The notes under the pieces: model-generated
What the model saw: the letters and a program-made list of their open reading frames with translations, nothing else
What the model was told of the DNA's origin: nothing
Database searches by the model: none
Made by a program: the position numbers and the translations under genes
Assembly (NCBI GenBank): GCA_002725175.2
Contig: PBQX02000055.1
Span: forward strand, 1 to 51,752
Source of the DNA: CACKLF01 sp002725175
GTDB lineage: Bacteria > Pseudomonadota > Alphaproteobacteria > Rhodobacterales > Rhodobacteraceae
Reading direction: 5' to 3'
DNA: 51,752 nucleotides
In this document: positions 44,548 to 51,752 of the stretch, piece by piece
Layout: each line of letters begins with the position of its first letter
Position numbering within the stretch: position 1 is the stretch's first letter

Positions 44548-45560
44548 CATTGGATATACCTGATCTAAAAACTGGTGCTCTTGATAAGCATCATAGCAGA
44601 TTAAGAGATGAGGCTTCCGAGGATGCTGGAAAGGTTCAGACAGGTCCAGTGACAAAAAAAACTCAAATTATTGCGATTTATGGAAAGGGAGGAATCGGTA
44701 AATCTTTTACCCTGGCAAATTTAAGCCACATGATGGCAGAGCAGGGAAAAAGAGTTTTACTTATTGGATGTGACCCTAAGTCAGATACAACTTCTCTTCT
44801 TTTTGGCGGAAAGGCTTGTCCGACAATAATTGAAACTTCAACCAAGAAGAAATTGGCTGGAGAAGAGGTTGAAATTGGAGATGTGTGTTTTAAGAGAGGC
44901 GGAGTTTTTGCTATGGAATTAGGCGGCCCAGAAGTGGGTCGAGGATGTGGAGGCCGGGGAATAATTCACGGTTTTGAGCTTCTGGAAAAATTAGGATTCC
45001 ATGATTGGGATTTTGACTATGTGCTACTTGATTTTTTGGGAGATGTGGTCTGCGGCGGATTTGGACTGCCAATAGCTAGAGATATGGCGCAGAAAGTCAT
45101 ACTGGTGGGATCTAACGATTTGCAATCTTTATATGTGGCAAATAACGTCTGCTCGGCAGTTGAGTATTTTAGGAAGTTGGGTGGCAATGTCGGAGTTGCT
45201 GGTCTAGTGATTAACAAAGATGATGGTAGCGGAGAGGCTGCAGCATTTGCGAAAGAGGCTAAAATTCCAGTTTTAGCGAGTATTCCTCAAGATGATGATC
45301 TGAGGAAAAAATCTGCTAACTATCAGATAGTTGGGACTAGCAAAAGTCAATGGGGAAATCTTTTCGTAGAGCTTGCTGAAAATGTAGGGTCTGCACCGCC
45401 TTTAAAGCCAAAGAACCTTACTCAAGATGAGCTTTTAAATCTTTTTTCTGCAGAAGAGACNGGTGCTGATTTTGTTNTAGAACCAGCCACAGATTCAGAC
45501 ATGATGGGAAAATACTTGAAGCCTAAAGAGTCTTTAGAAGTGGTTTATGATAATGTTTGA
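44544..45560 (+). CDS. bchX: Chlorophyllide reductase iron protein BchX
   Basis: NifH-like ATPase that feeds electrons to BchY-BchZ for reduction of the chlorin B ring. With ATG 44544 (ATGA overlap with bchC) the protein has 338 residues. The P-loop is GKGGIGKS at residues 47-54; the [4Fe-4S] cluster cysteines fit VGRGCGGRG and DVVCGGFGLP. An upstream ATG at 44508 would overlap bchC by 40 bp and adds unconserved residues. Its partners bchY and bchZ are not next but about 3.6 kb downstream, after the puf operon. Confidence 0.93.
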   Translation: MTLDIPDLKTGALDKHHSRLRDEASEDAGKVQTGPVTKKTQIIAIYGKGGIGKSFTLANLSHMMAEQGKRVLLIGCDPKSDTTSLLFGGKACPTIIETSTKKKLAGEEVEIGDVCFKRGGVFAMELGGPEVGRGCGGRGIIHGFELLEKLGFHDWDFDYVLLDFLGDVVCGGFGLPIARDMAQKVILVGSNDLQSLYVANNVCSAVEYFRKLGGNVGVAGLVINKDDGSGEAAAFAKEAKIPVLASIPQDDDLRKKSANYQIVGTSKSQWGNLFVELAENVGSAPPLKPKNLTQDELLNLFSAEEXGADFVXEPATDSDMMGKYLKPKESLEVVYDNV

Positions 45561-45641
45561 TGAAGGTCTTGGAAGTGCTTTTTGGGGATAAGAGTGAGAA
45601 ATGACAATTATACGTTATGAATTCGATAATGGAGGAAAATT

Positions 45642-45863
45642 ATGCCGAACATTAATATGAAAACTAGGGGAAAGAAAAGAGTTGTGTGGGAGTATAGGCT
45701 ATATTTCACGTTAATTTTTCTACTTACTCTTCCTCATACTATAGTCTTGTGTTTTTTAGAGAGGCTCGGTGTTTTAGAAAGAAAAAGTTATAATAAAATA
45801 GGTGTAATATCTAGGGCTTGGACTAATGCCCAGATTTTCACCCCAACGATATTTTCCGCATGA
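45642..45863 (+). CDS. pufQ: PufQ
   Basis: A 73-residue single-helix protein linked to bacteriochlorophyll delivery and assembly in Rhodobacter. The basic N-terminus, WEYRLYFTLIFLLTLPHTIV membrane segment and the C-terminal RAWTNAQIFTPTIFSA match the PufQ pattern (RAW-x-x-A-x-x-x-TP-x-IF). A strong GGAGG lies seven to eleven bases before the ATG. First gene of the puf operon, 81 bp after bchX. Confidence 0.85.
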   Translation: MPNINMKTRGKKRVVWEYRLYFTLIFLLTLPHTIVLCFLERLGVLERKSYNKIGVISRAWTNAQIFTPTIFSA

Positions 45864-45877
45864 AGGCGGAATTAGAA

Positions 45878-45905
45878 ATTCTTCTCGTAATTCATGCGAG
45901 AGAAT
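45878..45905 (+). ncRNA. Hairpin in the pufQ-pufB leader
   Basis: Arms ATTC-t-TCTCG (45878-45887) and CGAGA-GAAT (45897-45905) form a nine-pair stem with one bulged T and a nine-base loop. It lies 80 bp before pufB, where Rhodobacter mRNAs carry 5' structures that influence pufBA stability. Confidence 0.5.
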
Positions 45906-45984
45906 CGTTGTCTGGCAGTGAGGTCCGGCAGCGCAAGGCTCATGAGAAATTATGGGCGCAGTCAAGTTATCCGGAGGATTTTAA

Positions 45985-46146
45985 ATGACTGGTAAATCTG
46001 ACCTATCTTTCACAGGTCTAACTGAAGATCAAGCGTTCGAATTGCATAGGGTCTATATGAGCGGGCTAACGGTATTTGTGATAGCGTGCATAATTGCTCA
46101 TTTGGCTACTTGGCAAATGTTCCCTTGGTTCAATTTTGGAGGATAA
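45985..46146 (+). CDS. pufB: Light-harvesting 1 beta subunit PufB
   Basis: A 53-residue LH1 beta polypeptide, too short for most ORF callers. It reads MTGKSDLSFTGLTEDQAFEL, then HRVYMSGL, a membrane helix and the bacteriochlorophyll-binding His39 in IIAHLATW, ending PWFNFGG. The first His (21) is also conserved. CGGAGGA lies upstream of the ATG. pufA starts 3 bp after the stop. Confidence 0.97.
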   Translation: MTGKSDLSFTGLTEDQAFELHRVYMSGLTVFVIACIIAHLATWQMFPWFNFGG

Positions 46147-46149
46147 GAC

Positions 46150-46290
46150 ATGGGATTTCATAAAATCTGGTTAGTCTTTGATCCACGCCGTGTCTTTGTT
46201 GCACAGGGCGTATTTCTGTTTTTGTTAGCATGCTTGATACATTTAGTATTGCTAAGCAATGACAACTTTAACTGGTTTATGGCTATGTAG
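46150..46290 (+). CDS. pufA: Light-harvesting 1 alpha subunit PufA
   Basis: LH1 alpha polypeptide, 46 residues: MGFHKIWLVFDPRRVFVAQG, a membrane helix, the bacteriochlorophyll ligand His31 and the end NDNFNWFMAM. It ends where the Rhodobacter protein continues for about a dozen more residues, so it lacks the C-terminal extension that is often trimmed. Its ribosome site (GGAGG) is inside the end of pufB. A large hairpin follows. Confidence 0.97.
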   Translation: MGFHKIWLVFDPRRVFVAQGVFLFLLACLIHLVLLSNDNFNWFMAM

Positions 46291-46314
46291 GGCTAAGCCC
46301 NCACCATTACTGGT

Positions 46315-46384
46315 TTAACGAACGCTACGGGCGGGAAGCTCTCCCCCTTTGCTCCCGCCCGCAGCAACAAAAAATTAACGAACG
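46315..46384. repeat. 10-bp direct repeats flanking the pufA-pufL hairpin
   Basis: TTAACGAACG occurs at 46315-46324 and again at 46375-46384. The 50 bp between them contain the GC-rich hairpin. The exact spacing around a palindrome resembles a small inserted palindromic unit, but could be chance or a duplicated processing site. Confidence 0.6.
46328..46361 (+). terminator. pufA-pufL intercistronic hairpin
   Basis: A perfect nine-pair GC-rich stem (CGGGCGGGA at 46328-46336 with TCCCGCCCG at 46353-46361) and a 16-base loop, in otherwise AT-rich DNA. In Rhodobacter the equivalent structure shields pufBA mRNA from 3' decay so that LH1 is made in excess over the reaction centre. No U-tract follows, so it is more likely a stabiliser with partial attenuation than a full terminator. 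Confidence 0.85.
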
Positions 46385-46411
46385 GGGAGCCATATAAGGG
46401 AGTTGAAATAA

Positions 46412-47251
46412 ATGGCATTACTTAGTTTTGAAAGAAAATATAGAGTTCGAGGTGGAACACTAATAGGTGGTGACCTTTTTGATTTTTGGGTTGGGCCATT
46501 TTATGTAGGATTTTTCGGTGTCACGACTATATTTTTTGCAGCTTTAGGAGTCCTAATGATAGCTTTTGGGGCATCGTTGGGAGATACGTGGAACCCCTGG
46601 TTGATTTCGATTGATCCTCCTCCNATAGAGTACGGACTNTCGGCGGCNCCTCTTTCTGAAGGTGGTATATGGCAGATTGTAACAATTTGCGCCATTGGAG
46701 CATTNGTNAGTTGGGCTTTAAGGCAAGTAGAAATTTCTAGAAAATTAGGAATGGGGTTACATGTCCCATTTGCATTTTCTTTCGCAATTCTAGCGTATAT
46801 TACGCTGGTGGTAATTCGTCCCGTTCTTATGGGAGCATGGGGACATGCTTTTCCTTATGGAATTTGGTCTCATTTGGATTGGGTTAATAATGTGGGATAT
46901 GCGTATGGTAATTTTCACTATAATCCTGCNCACATGATAGCAATAACATTCTTTTTNACTACGTGTTTAGCACTAGCTTTGCATGGTTCTTTAATTNTAT
47001 CCTCAACAAATCCAAAAGATGATGGCAAGGATGCAAATGTGAGAACCCCGGAGCATGAGGATACCTTTTTTAGAGATCTTATTGGATATTCTATTGGAAC
47101 ATTAGGTATACATAGGCTTGGACTTTTTTTGGCCCTAAGTGCTGTTTTTTGGAGTGCCGTATGTATTGTGGTTTCCGGAACCGTTTGGTTTGATGCGTGG
47201 TCAGGCTGGTGGGAATGGTATACAAACTTGCCCTGGTGGGCTGATCTTTAG
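46412..47251 (+). CDS. pufL: Reaction centre L subunit PufL
   Basis: Reaction-centre subunit binding special-pair and accessory bacteriochlorophyll (279 aa, five helices). It starts MALLSFERKYRVRGGTLIGG and has PYGIWSHLDWVNN with the special-pair His, FHYNPxHM with the accessory chlorophyll His, and GIHRLGLFLALSAVF with a non-heme iron His. A GGGAG site precedes the ATG. The gap to pufM is 14 bp. Confidence 0.97.
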   Translation: MALLSFERKYRVRGGTLIGGDLFDFWVGPFYVGFFGVTTIFFAALGVLMIAFGASLGDTWNPWLISIDPPXIEYGXSAXPLSEGGIWQIVTICAIGAXXSWALRQVEISRKLGMGLHVPFAFSFAILAYITLVVIRPVLMGAWGHAFPYGIWSHLDWVNNVGYAYGNFHYNPXHMIAITFFXTTCLALALHGSLIXSSTNPKDDGKDANVRTPEHEDTFFRDLIGYSIGTLGIHRLGLFLALSAVFWSAVCIVVSGTVWFDAWSGWWEWYTNLPWWADL

Positions 47252-47265
47252 AAAGGACATTTAAG

Positions 47266-48240
47266 ATGGGTGAATATAAAAATATTTTCAATCAAGTCCA
47301 GGTTCAGGGGCCAATTGAATGGGGCGTNGATAATGATAGCAACATGTCTTCAGAGAGNACTGAGAGNGCTGGCTNTAACACTTGGCTAGGTTGGTTTGGC
47401 AATGCACAATTGGGACCAATTTATTTAGGAACTTGGGGGTTAGTATCCCTTATAACGGGTTTAGCGTGGTTTTTAATAGTTGGATTTTCTATGCTTGCAT
47501 CAGTTGATTTTAATCTTGCAATATTTTTTAAGGAATTGTTCTATTTATCTTTAGATCAACCTGGTGAAGAATATGGATTAGGCATTCCACCTCTTAATGA
47601 TGGCGGATTATGGCTTATAGCATCATTTTTTCTTCTTATTAGCGTTATGAGTTGGTGGGTTAGGACTTATCGTAGAGCTGAAGATTTAGGNATGGGAAAG
47701 CATATAGCATGGGCATTTCTTGCTGCTATATGGCTATTCTTAGTCTTAGGATTAATTAGGCCAATTCTCGTGGGGTCTTGGAGCGAAGCAGTTCCATACG
47801 GAATTTTTTCCCATCTCGATTGGACAATGGACTTTTCCGTTAGACATAATAATCTTTTTTATAANCCCTTCCACGGATTAAGCATAGCTTTCCTTTATGG
47901 TTCAGCATTACTATTCGCAATGCATGGCGCTACTATTCTGGCGACCAGTCGATTTGGTGCAGATAGAGAGATAGAGCAAATTGTTGATAGAGGAACCGGT
48001 TCAGAAAGNGCNGCCTTGTTTTGGAGATGGACAATGGGTTTTAACGCGACCATGGAAGGTNTACATAGGTGGGCCTGGTGGTTTGCAGTGCTATGTCCGA
48101 TAACGGGAGGTATAGGAATATTGCTAACTGGTACCGTTGTTGATGATTGGTANGGATGGGCTCAAATTCATGGCTTTGCACCTCTTGATTCAGCACCAAA
48201 TGGTACTGAAAATACTTATCAAGTTAATCTGGGAGAATAA
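47266..48240 (+). CDS. pufM: Reaction centre M subunit PufM
   Basis: Partner of PufL (324 aa). Landmarks: YKNIFNQVQVQGP at the N-terminus, WFGNAQLGPIYLG, SWSEAVPYGIFSHLDW with the special-pair His, FHGLSIAFLYGSALLFAMHG and NATMEGxHRWAWW. The C-terminus continues about 15 residues beyond the usual HGFAPLD end. There is no pufC after it. pufX begins two bases after the stop. Confidence 0.97.
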   Translation: MGEYKNIFNQVQVQGPIEWGXDNDSNMSSEXTEXAGXNTWLGWFGNAQLGPIYLGTWGLVSLITGLAWFLIVGFSMLASVDFNLAIFFKELFYLSLDQPGEEYGLGIPPLNDGGLWLIASFFLLISVMSWWVRTYRRAEDLXMGKHIAWAFLAAIWLFLVLGLIRPILVGSWSEAVPYGIFSHLDWTMDFSVRHNNLFYXPFHGLSIAFLYGSALLFAMHGATILATSRFGADREIEQIVDRGTGSEXXALFWRWTMGFNATMEGXHRWAWWFAVLCPITGGIGILLTGTVVDDWXGWAQIHGFAPLDSAPNGTENTYQVNLGE

Positions 48241-48242
48241 GA

Positions 48243-48545
48243 ATGTTTGAAAAACACTATAGAGGAGAAAATAGCTTACCGCCAAATGCGGAGGAGTTTC
48301 GCACGCCAAGTGTTATCGCAATGTTGATGTTTAAAGGAAGCATTTACGCGGGCGCTGTATTTTTCGCGACTGTAGCTTTCATAATAATATTGCGCTGTAT
48401 TTCTTTTTATCTTCCGGCTGAATCTCAAATGGGTGAAGATCCTAATTCTTGGAGTAATTTGGATCCGGCAATGGGAACCTATCAGATGGAGTTAAATCCT
48501 TTGGATTGGCATTCCCTAGACGGCTATTTTATTTATAAGGTATAG
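48243..48545 (+). CDS. pufX: PufX, RC-LH1 core complex opening subunit
   Basis: Single-helix protein of 100 residues. The stretch 27-59 (MLMFKGSIYAGAVFFATVAF, ILRCISFYLPAES) parallels Rhodobacter PufX, sharing the KG, AG-VFF, the Arg after the helix and LP. Known PufX proteins have about 80 residues; this one has about 20 extra C-terminal residues (WSNLDPAMGTYQ and onward). PufX keeps the LH1 ring open for quinone exchange and organises dimers. Position after pufM is as in Rhodobacter. Ribosome site GGGAGA. Confidence 0.85.
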   Translation: MFEKHYRGENSLPPNAEEFRTPSVIAMLMFKGSIYAGAVFFATVAFIIILRCISFYLPAESQMGEDPNSWSNLDPAMGTYQMELNPLDWHSLDGYFIYKV

Positions 48546-48583
48546 NACGCATTTGAACTNTTTGAATATTTAGAGANAAATCT

Positions 48584-48612
48584 TTCTNGCGCTGGATTTT
48601 TGNGCGCGGGAA
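48584..48612 (+). terminator. Hairpin between pufX and the pseudoazurin gene
   Basis: Left arm 48584-48592 (TTCTNGCGC) pairs with 48604-48612 (GCGCGGGAA), nine pairs if N is C, around an 11-base loop. It lacks a U-tract. It may mark the 3' end of a puf transcript or allow partial read-through into the genes beyond. Three other N bases lie close by. Confidence 0.45.
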
Positions 48613-48638
48613 AGAGAAAATAAAGAAGGATATTAATT

Positions 48639-49136
48639 ATGAAGGAAATTTTTAGTAGACGAACTTTTGTAAAGGGTATCGGCGTAATTTCGGCNCTTCC
48701 GATGCTNCCAAAAATTGTATTTGCAGCTGCAGTTGATCATGTGGTTCAAATGNTAAATAAGCATCCAGAAGATAAAAAGAAGAAAATGGTTTATTACCCT
48801 AATCTNTTNCAAGTTAATGCTGGAGATAGTGTGACATTTGAATCTGTAGACAAAGGTCATAATAGTGCTTCAATTAAGAAAATGATTCCAGATGGGGCTG
48901 AGCCTTGGAAGGGAAAAATAAATAAAGATATCACTATCAAATTTGATGTGCCTGGTTTTTATGGATATGTNTGCACNCCTCACGGTACAAACGGAATGGT
49001 GGGACTCATCGTAGTTGAAGGTGACGGTAAGTTAGATAATTTAGAATCAGCACAAAAAATAAAGCATAGAGGTAAGTCTAAGAAGGCGTTTAAGGAAATA
49101 TGGAAAGAGGCCGAAAGTATGGGACTTACTTCATGA
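48639..49136 (+). CDS. Tat-exported pseudoazurin (blue copper protein)
   Basis: A 165-residue type 1 copper protein. The N-terminus has a twin-arginine signal (SRRTFVKGIGVIS, R7-R8) cleaved near AAAVDH. The copper site is complete: His74 (KGHN), Cys112, His115 and Met120 in C-x-P-H-G-T-N-G-M, with the Cys-to-Met spacing of eight seen in pseudoazurins. Lys-rich segments (KHPEDKKKK; KHRGKSKKAFKEIWK) would suit docking to an acidic partner. Such proteins normally pass electrons to nitrite reductase or similar. Here it lies between pufX and bchY, so a role with the reaction centre is inferred. Ribosome site AAGAAGGA. Confidence 0.9.
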   Translation: MKEIFSRRTFVKGIGVISXLPMXPKIVFAAAVDHVVQMXNKHPEDKKKKMVYYPNXXQVNAGDSVTFESVDKGHNSASIKKMIPDGAEPWKGKINKDITIKFDVPGFYGYXCXPHGTNGMVGLIVVEGDGKLDNLESAQKIKHRGKSKKAFKEIWKEAESMGLTS

Positions 49137-49186
49137 TGATTTTTGGATTTATAAATTCAAGTTAAGGATAATTTGGGGGGGTAAAA

Positions 49187-50680
49187 ATGTCGGATCTCGA
49201 GAGCGAGAAAGATGGATGCCATGCTGGGTCTGAGAAACTAAAGGAAGCTGCAAAATCAGCAGGAAAATCCGAGTTATTAGAGCAATATAAAAAAGATTAT
49301 CCTTTGGGGCCACATGATAAGCCGCAGAGTATGTGTCCAGCTTTTGGTTCACTTAGGGTTGGGTTGCGGATGCGNCGTGTTGGAACAATTTTGTCCGGCT
49401 CGGCATGTTGTGTATACGGCTTAACTTTTGTTTCTCATTTCTATGGTGCGAGAAGATCTGTCGGATATGTTCCCTTTAGTTCTGAAACCTTGGTCACAGG
49501 AAAGTTATATGAGGATATCAGAGATTCGGTTTATAAAATGGCAGATCCTTCCAGTTATGACGCTATTGTTGTTACAAACTTGTGTGTGCCAACGGCTTCT
49601 GGCGTTCCTTTGCGGTTGCTCCCGAATGAAATTAATGGTGTACGGATAATCGGAATTGATGTTCCTGGCTTTGGNGTCCCTACNCATGCTGAGGCTAAGG
49701 ATGTGTTATCGGGGGCGATTTTACAATACGCNAGAACTGAGATAGAGAATGGNCCAGTNGCTGCTCCTGATTCCGGAAAATCAGANAGACCCACAGTAAC
49801 NCTNNTAGGAGAAATGTTTCCTGCTGATCCTGTAGGAATAGGNNCNCTTTTGGCACCACTTGGGTTGGCAGTNGGTCCGGTAGTTCCCTGCAGAGAGTGG
49901 AGAGAACTTTATGCGGCTTTAGATTGTGGCGCTGTTGCAGCAATACATCCATTTTACACTTCAGCTGTAAGAGAATTTCAGGCTGCGGGCAGGGAAGTAT
50001 TCGGATCTGCCCCTGTAGGTGTAGATGGAACTAGCGAATGGCTATCTTCTGTTGGTGAATGTTTTAATATAAAGCCAGACATTGTTGGTAAGGCAAAAAA
50101 CCAATTTATACCATCAATTAAGGAAGCTTTAAAGAAAAGTAAAATCAAGGGCCGTATCACGATTTCCGGGTATGAGGGTTCAGAACTTTTGGTCGCAAGG
50201 CTTTTAATAGAGAGTGGAGCCAAGGTAGAATACGTTGGGACGGCTTGTCAAAAAACAAAATGGTCTGATCCAGATAGAATTTGGCTAGAAAGCAAGGGAA
50301 TAAAAGTGAAGTTCAGAGCGAGCTTAGAAGATGATTGCGCGGCAGTTGAATATTTTAAACCTGATTTGGCTATAGGAACAACTCCTGTAGTCCAGAAAGC
50401 AAAAGAACTTGGATTTCCTTCATTATACTTTACCAATTTAATTTCTGCTAGACCGCTTATGGGTATTGCAGGTGCCGGAAGTTTGGCGACTGTAGTTAAT
50501 GCAGCTATCTCTAATAAGAAAAGAATGAAATCTATGGTTAGTTTTTTTGAGGGAGTAGGAAAAGAAGATACCAGCGGCATTTGGGAGAAAAGTCCAAATA
50601 TTCATCCTACCTTTAGGGCTCATAATTTAAAGAAGATTGAGAAACGTAAGAAAGCTGCAAAGGCAGCAGAGATGATATAG
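49187..50680 (+). CDS. bchY: Chlorophyllide reductase subunit BchY
   Basis: NifD-like subunit (497 aa) of chlorophyllide a reductase. Cysteines in QSMCPAFGSLR, GSACCVYGL and TNLCVPTASG can hold the iron-sulfur cluster. A GGGGGGG run precedes the ATG closely. It is followed directly by bchZ (TAGTG overlap). About fifteen N bases cluster at 49675-49873, more than anywhere else. In Rhodobacter it follows bchX directly; here the puf operon is between them. Confidence 0.94.
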   Translation: MSDLESEKDGCHAGSEKLKEAAKSAGKSELLEQYKKDYPLGPHDKPQSMCPAFGSLRVGLRMXRVGTILSGSACCVYGLTFVSHFYGARRSVGYVPFSSETLVTGKLYEDIRDSVYKMADPSSYDAIVVTNLCVPTASGVPLRLLPNEINGVRIIGIDVPGFXVPXHAEAKDVLSGAILQYXRTEIENXPXAAPDSGKSXRPTVXXXGEMFPADPVGIXXLLAPLGLAXGPVVPCREWRELYAALDCGAVAAIHPFYTSAVREFQAAGREVFGSAPVGVDGTSEWLSSVGECFNIKPDIVGKAKNQFIPSIKEALKKSKIKGRITISGYEGSELLVARLLIESGAKVEYVGTACQKTKWSDPDRIWLESKGIKVKFRASLEDDCAAVEYFKPDLAIGTTPVVQKAKELGFPSLYFTNLISARPLMGIAGAGSLATVVNAAISNKKRMKSMVSFFEGVGKEDTSGIWEKSPNIHPTFRAHNLKKIEKRKKAAKAAEMI

Positions 50681-51752
50681 TGTTAATTCAAGATCATGAT
50701 AGAGCCGGTGGATACTGGGGGGCTGTATATGCCTTTTGTGCAATGAAGGGGCTCCAAGTTGTTATTGATGGTCCTGTAGGCTGTGAAAACCTTCCCGTGA
50801 CGTCAGTGCTTCATTATACGGATGCTTTGCCTCCTCATGAGTTGCCTATCGTTGTCACTGGGCTCGGCGAAGAAGAGCTAGGAAGAGAGGGTACCGAAGG
50901 TGCTATGAAAAGAGCCTGGAACACCTTGGATCCAGCATTGCCAGCAGTTGTTGTTACTGGATCTATAGCCGAAATGATAGGTGGTGGCGTAACGCCACAA
51001 GGTACAAACATACAAAGATTTCTTCCTAGAACTATTGATGAAGATCAATGGCAGTCTGGAGATAGGGCGATGTCATGGATGTTTTCAAATTTTGGTATGA
51101 CAAAGGGGCGTATGCCCAAGGAAGCTAAGAGAGAAGAAGGAGCTAAGCCTAGAGTTAATATTTTAGGGCCAATGTATGGTTCCTTTAATATGCCTTCAGA
51201 TTTGGCAGAAATTAGAAGACTGATTGCAGGTATTGGGGTTGATGTGAATATGGTTATGCCTTTAGGTGCTCATATTGGAGATATGCATAAACTGGTAAAT
51301 GCTGATGCTAATATTGTTATGTATCGTGAGTTTGGGCGTAATTTAGCTGAGATGCTCAATAAGCCATACGTTCAAGCACCTATAGGAATCGAATCCACAA
51401 CAAAGTTTCTAAGAAAACTCGGGGAACTGCTTGATGTCGATCCTGAGCCTTTCATAGAACAGGAGAAGCACTCAACTATAAAGCCAGTTTGGGATCTTTG
51501 GCGATCAGTGACTCAGGATTTTTTTGCTACATCTAGCTTTGCAATTGTAGCAAACGAAACTTACACAAGGGGAATAAGAAATTTTTTGGAGGAAGATTTG
51601 GGTTTACCTTGCGCATTTGCCGTATCGCGCTCTGCAGGAAAGAAAACAGATAATGACGAAGTTAGGAAACTATTATCGGACACTAGGCCGCTGGTTGTTT
51701 TTGGTTCGATAAACGAAAAGATGTATATGGCTGAAATGACGCAAGGCTTTGG
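50680..51752 (+). CDS. bchZ: Chlorophyllide reductase subunit BchZ, 5' part
   Basis: NifK-like partner of BchY. The frame is open from GTG 50680 (sharing its G with the bchY TAG) to the window end, 357 codons, and is cut there. It begins with LIQDHDRAGGYWGAVYAFCA and DGPVGCENLPVTSVLHYTDA, a typical BchZ N-terminus with a cluster-type Cys, and contains VVVTGSIAEMIGGGV and ILGPMYGSFNMPSD. The usual length is near 480, so about a quarter is missing. Confidence 0.93.
   Translation, partial: MLIQDHDRAGGYWGAVYAFCAMKGLQVVIDGPVGCENLPVTSVLHYTDALPPHELPIVVTGLGEEELGREGTEGAMKRAWNTLDPALPAVVVTGSIAEMIGGGVTPQGTNIQRFLPRTIDEDQWQSGDRAMSWMFSNFGMTKGRMPKEAKREEGAKPRVNILGPMYGSFNMPSDLAEIRRLIAGIGVDVNMVMPLGAHIGDMHKLVNADANIVMYREFGRNLAEMLNKPYVQAPIGIESTTKFLRKLGELLDVDPEPFIEQEKHSTIKPVWDLWRSVTQDFFATSSFAIVANETYTRGIRNFLEEDLGLPCAFAVSRSAGKKTDNDEVRKLLSDTRPLVVFGSINEKMYMAEMTQGF

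Noticed and set aside
1..51752. tRNA, rRNA, insertion sequences, phage genes, CRISPR arrays
   Set aside because: I saw no cloverleaf sequence, transposase, integrase or spacer pattern. No gap over 300 bp lacks a gene.

Overview
The window is an AT-rich stretch of an alphaproteobacterial chromosome. It most resembles a marine member of the Rhodobacteraceae/Rhodobacterales that carries an aerobic-anoxygenic-type photosynthesis gene cluster. The evidence is a Rhodobacter-style spheroidene carotenoid pathway (crtA, I, B, C, D, E, F), the purple-bacterial bch genes, a reaction-centre operon that includes the Rhodobacter-lineage genes pufQ and pufX, and TGT-N12-ACA (PpsR/CrtJ-type) operators where Rhodobacter has them. 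Many genes start with TTG. The many N bases look like consensus ambiguities, so species-level placement and single-base claims are limited.

Left part (1-30317) is metabolic. It opens with the 3' part of a zinc-binding protein gene (znuA) containing an in-frame His/Asp repeat. An acyltransferase follows, then a leucine-catabolism operon (isovaleryl-CoA dehydrogenase, both methylcrotonyl-CoA carboxylase subunits, HMG-CoA lyase), murI, and a reverse-strand trio (serine hydrolase, DMT permease, 53-residue membrane protein). Next come a type III glutamine-synthetase-family gene, a molybdenum/tungsten block (fdhD, mobA, mobB, moeA, tupBCA), chrA and trkH. A purine-degradation cluster spans both strands (8-oxoguanine deaminase, ureidoglycolate lyase, fused allantoinase-OHCU decarboxylase, HIU hydrolase, PuuD). 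It is followed by an M19 dipeptidase, an unrecognised pair (564 aa plus a DUF3726-like protein) and the two subunits of 3-oxoacid CoA-transferase, which can consume the acetoacetate made by the leucine pathway.

Right part (31395-51752) is the photosynthesis cluster. The units are bchO-bchD-bchI-crtA (minus strand), crtI-crtB-tspO (plus), crtC-crtD (minus), then a long plus-strand superoperon: crtE-crtF, bchC-bchX, pufQ-B-A-L-M-X, a pseudoazurin gene, bchY and bchZ (cut by the window end). Many junctions overlap by 4 bp (ATGA), so the units look translationally coupled.

The most unusual feature is the order of this last unit. The puf operon sits between bchX and bchY instead of after bchZ, and a Tat-exported blue-copper protein is encoded directly after pufX. 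With no tetraheme pufC in the operon, that copper protein is a candidate electron donor to the reaction centre. Other oddities are a probable +1 homopolymer frameshift in crtA, apparent ATT starts for crtA and crtC, a probably leaderless crtI, and a GC-rich hairpin flanked by 10-bp direct repeats between pufA and pufL.
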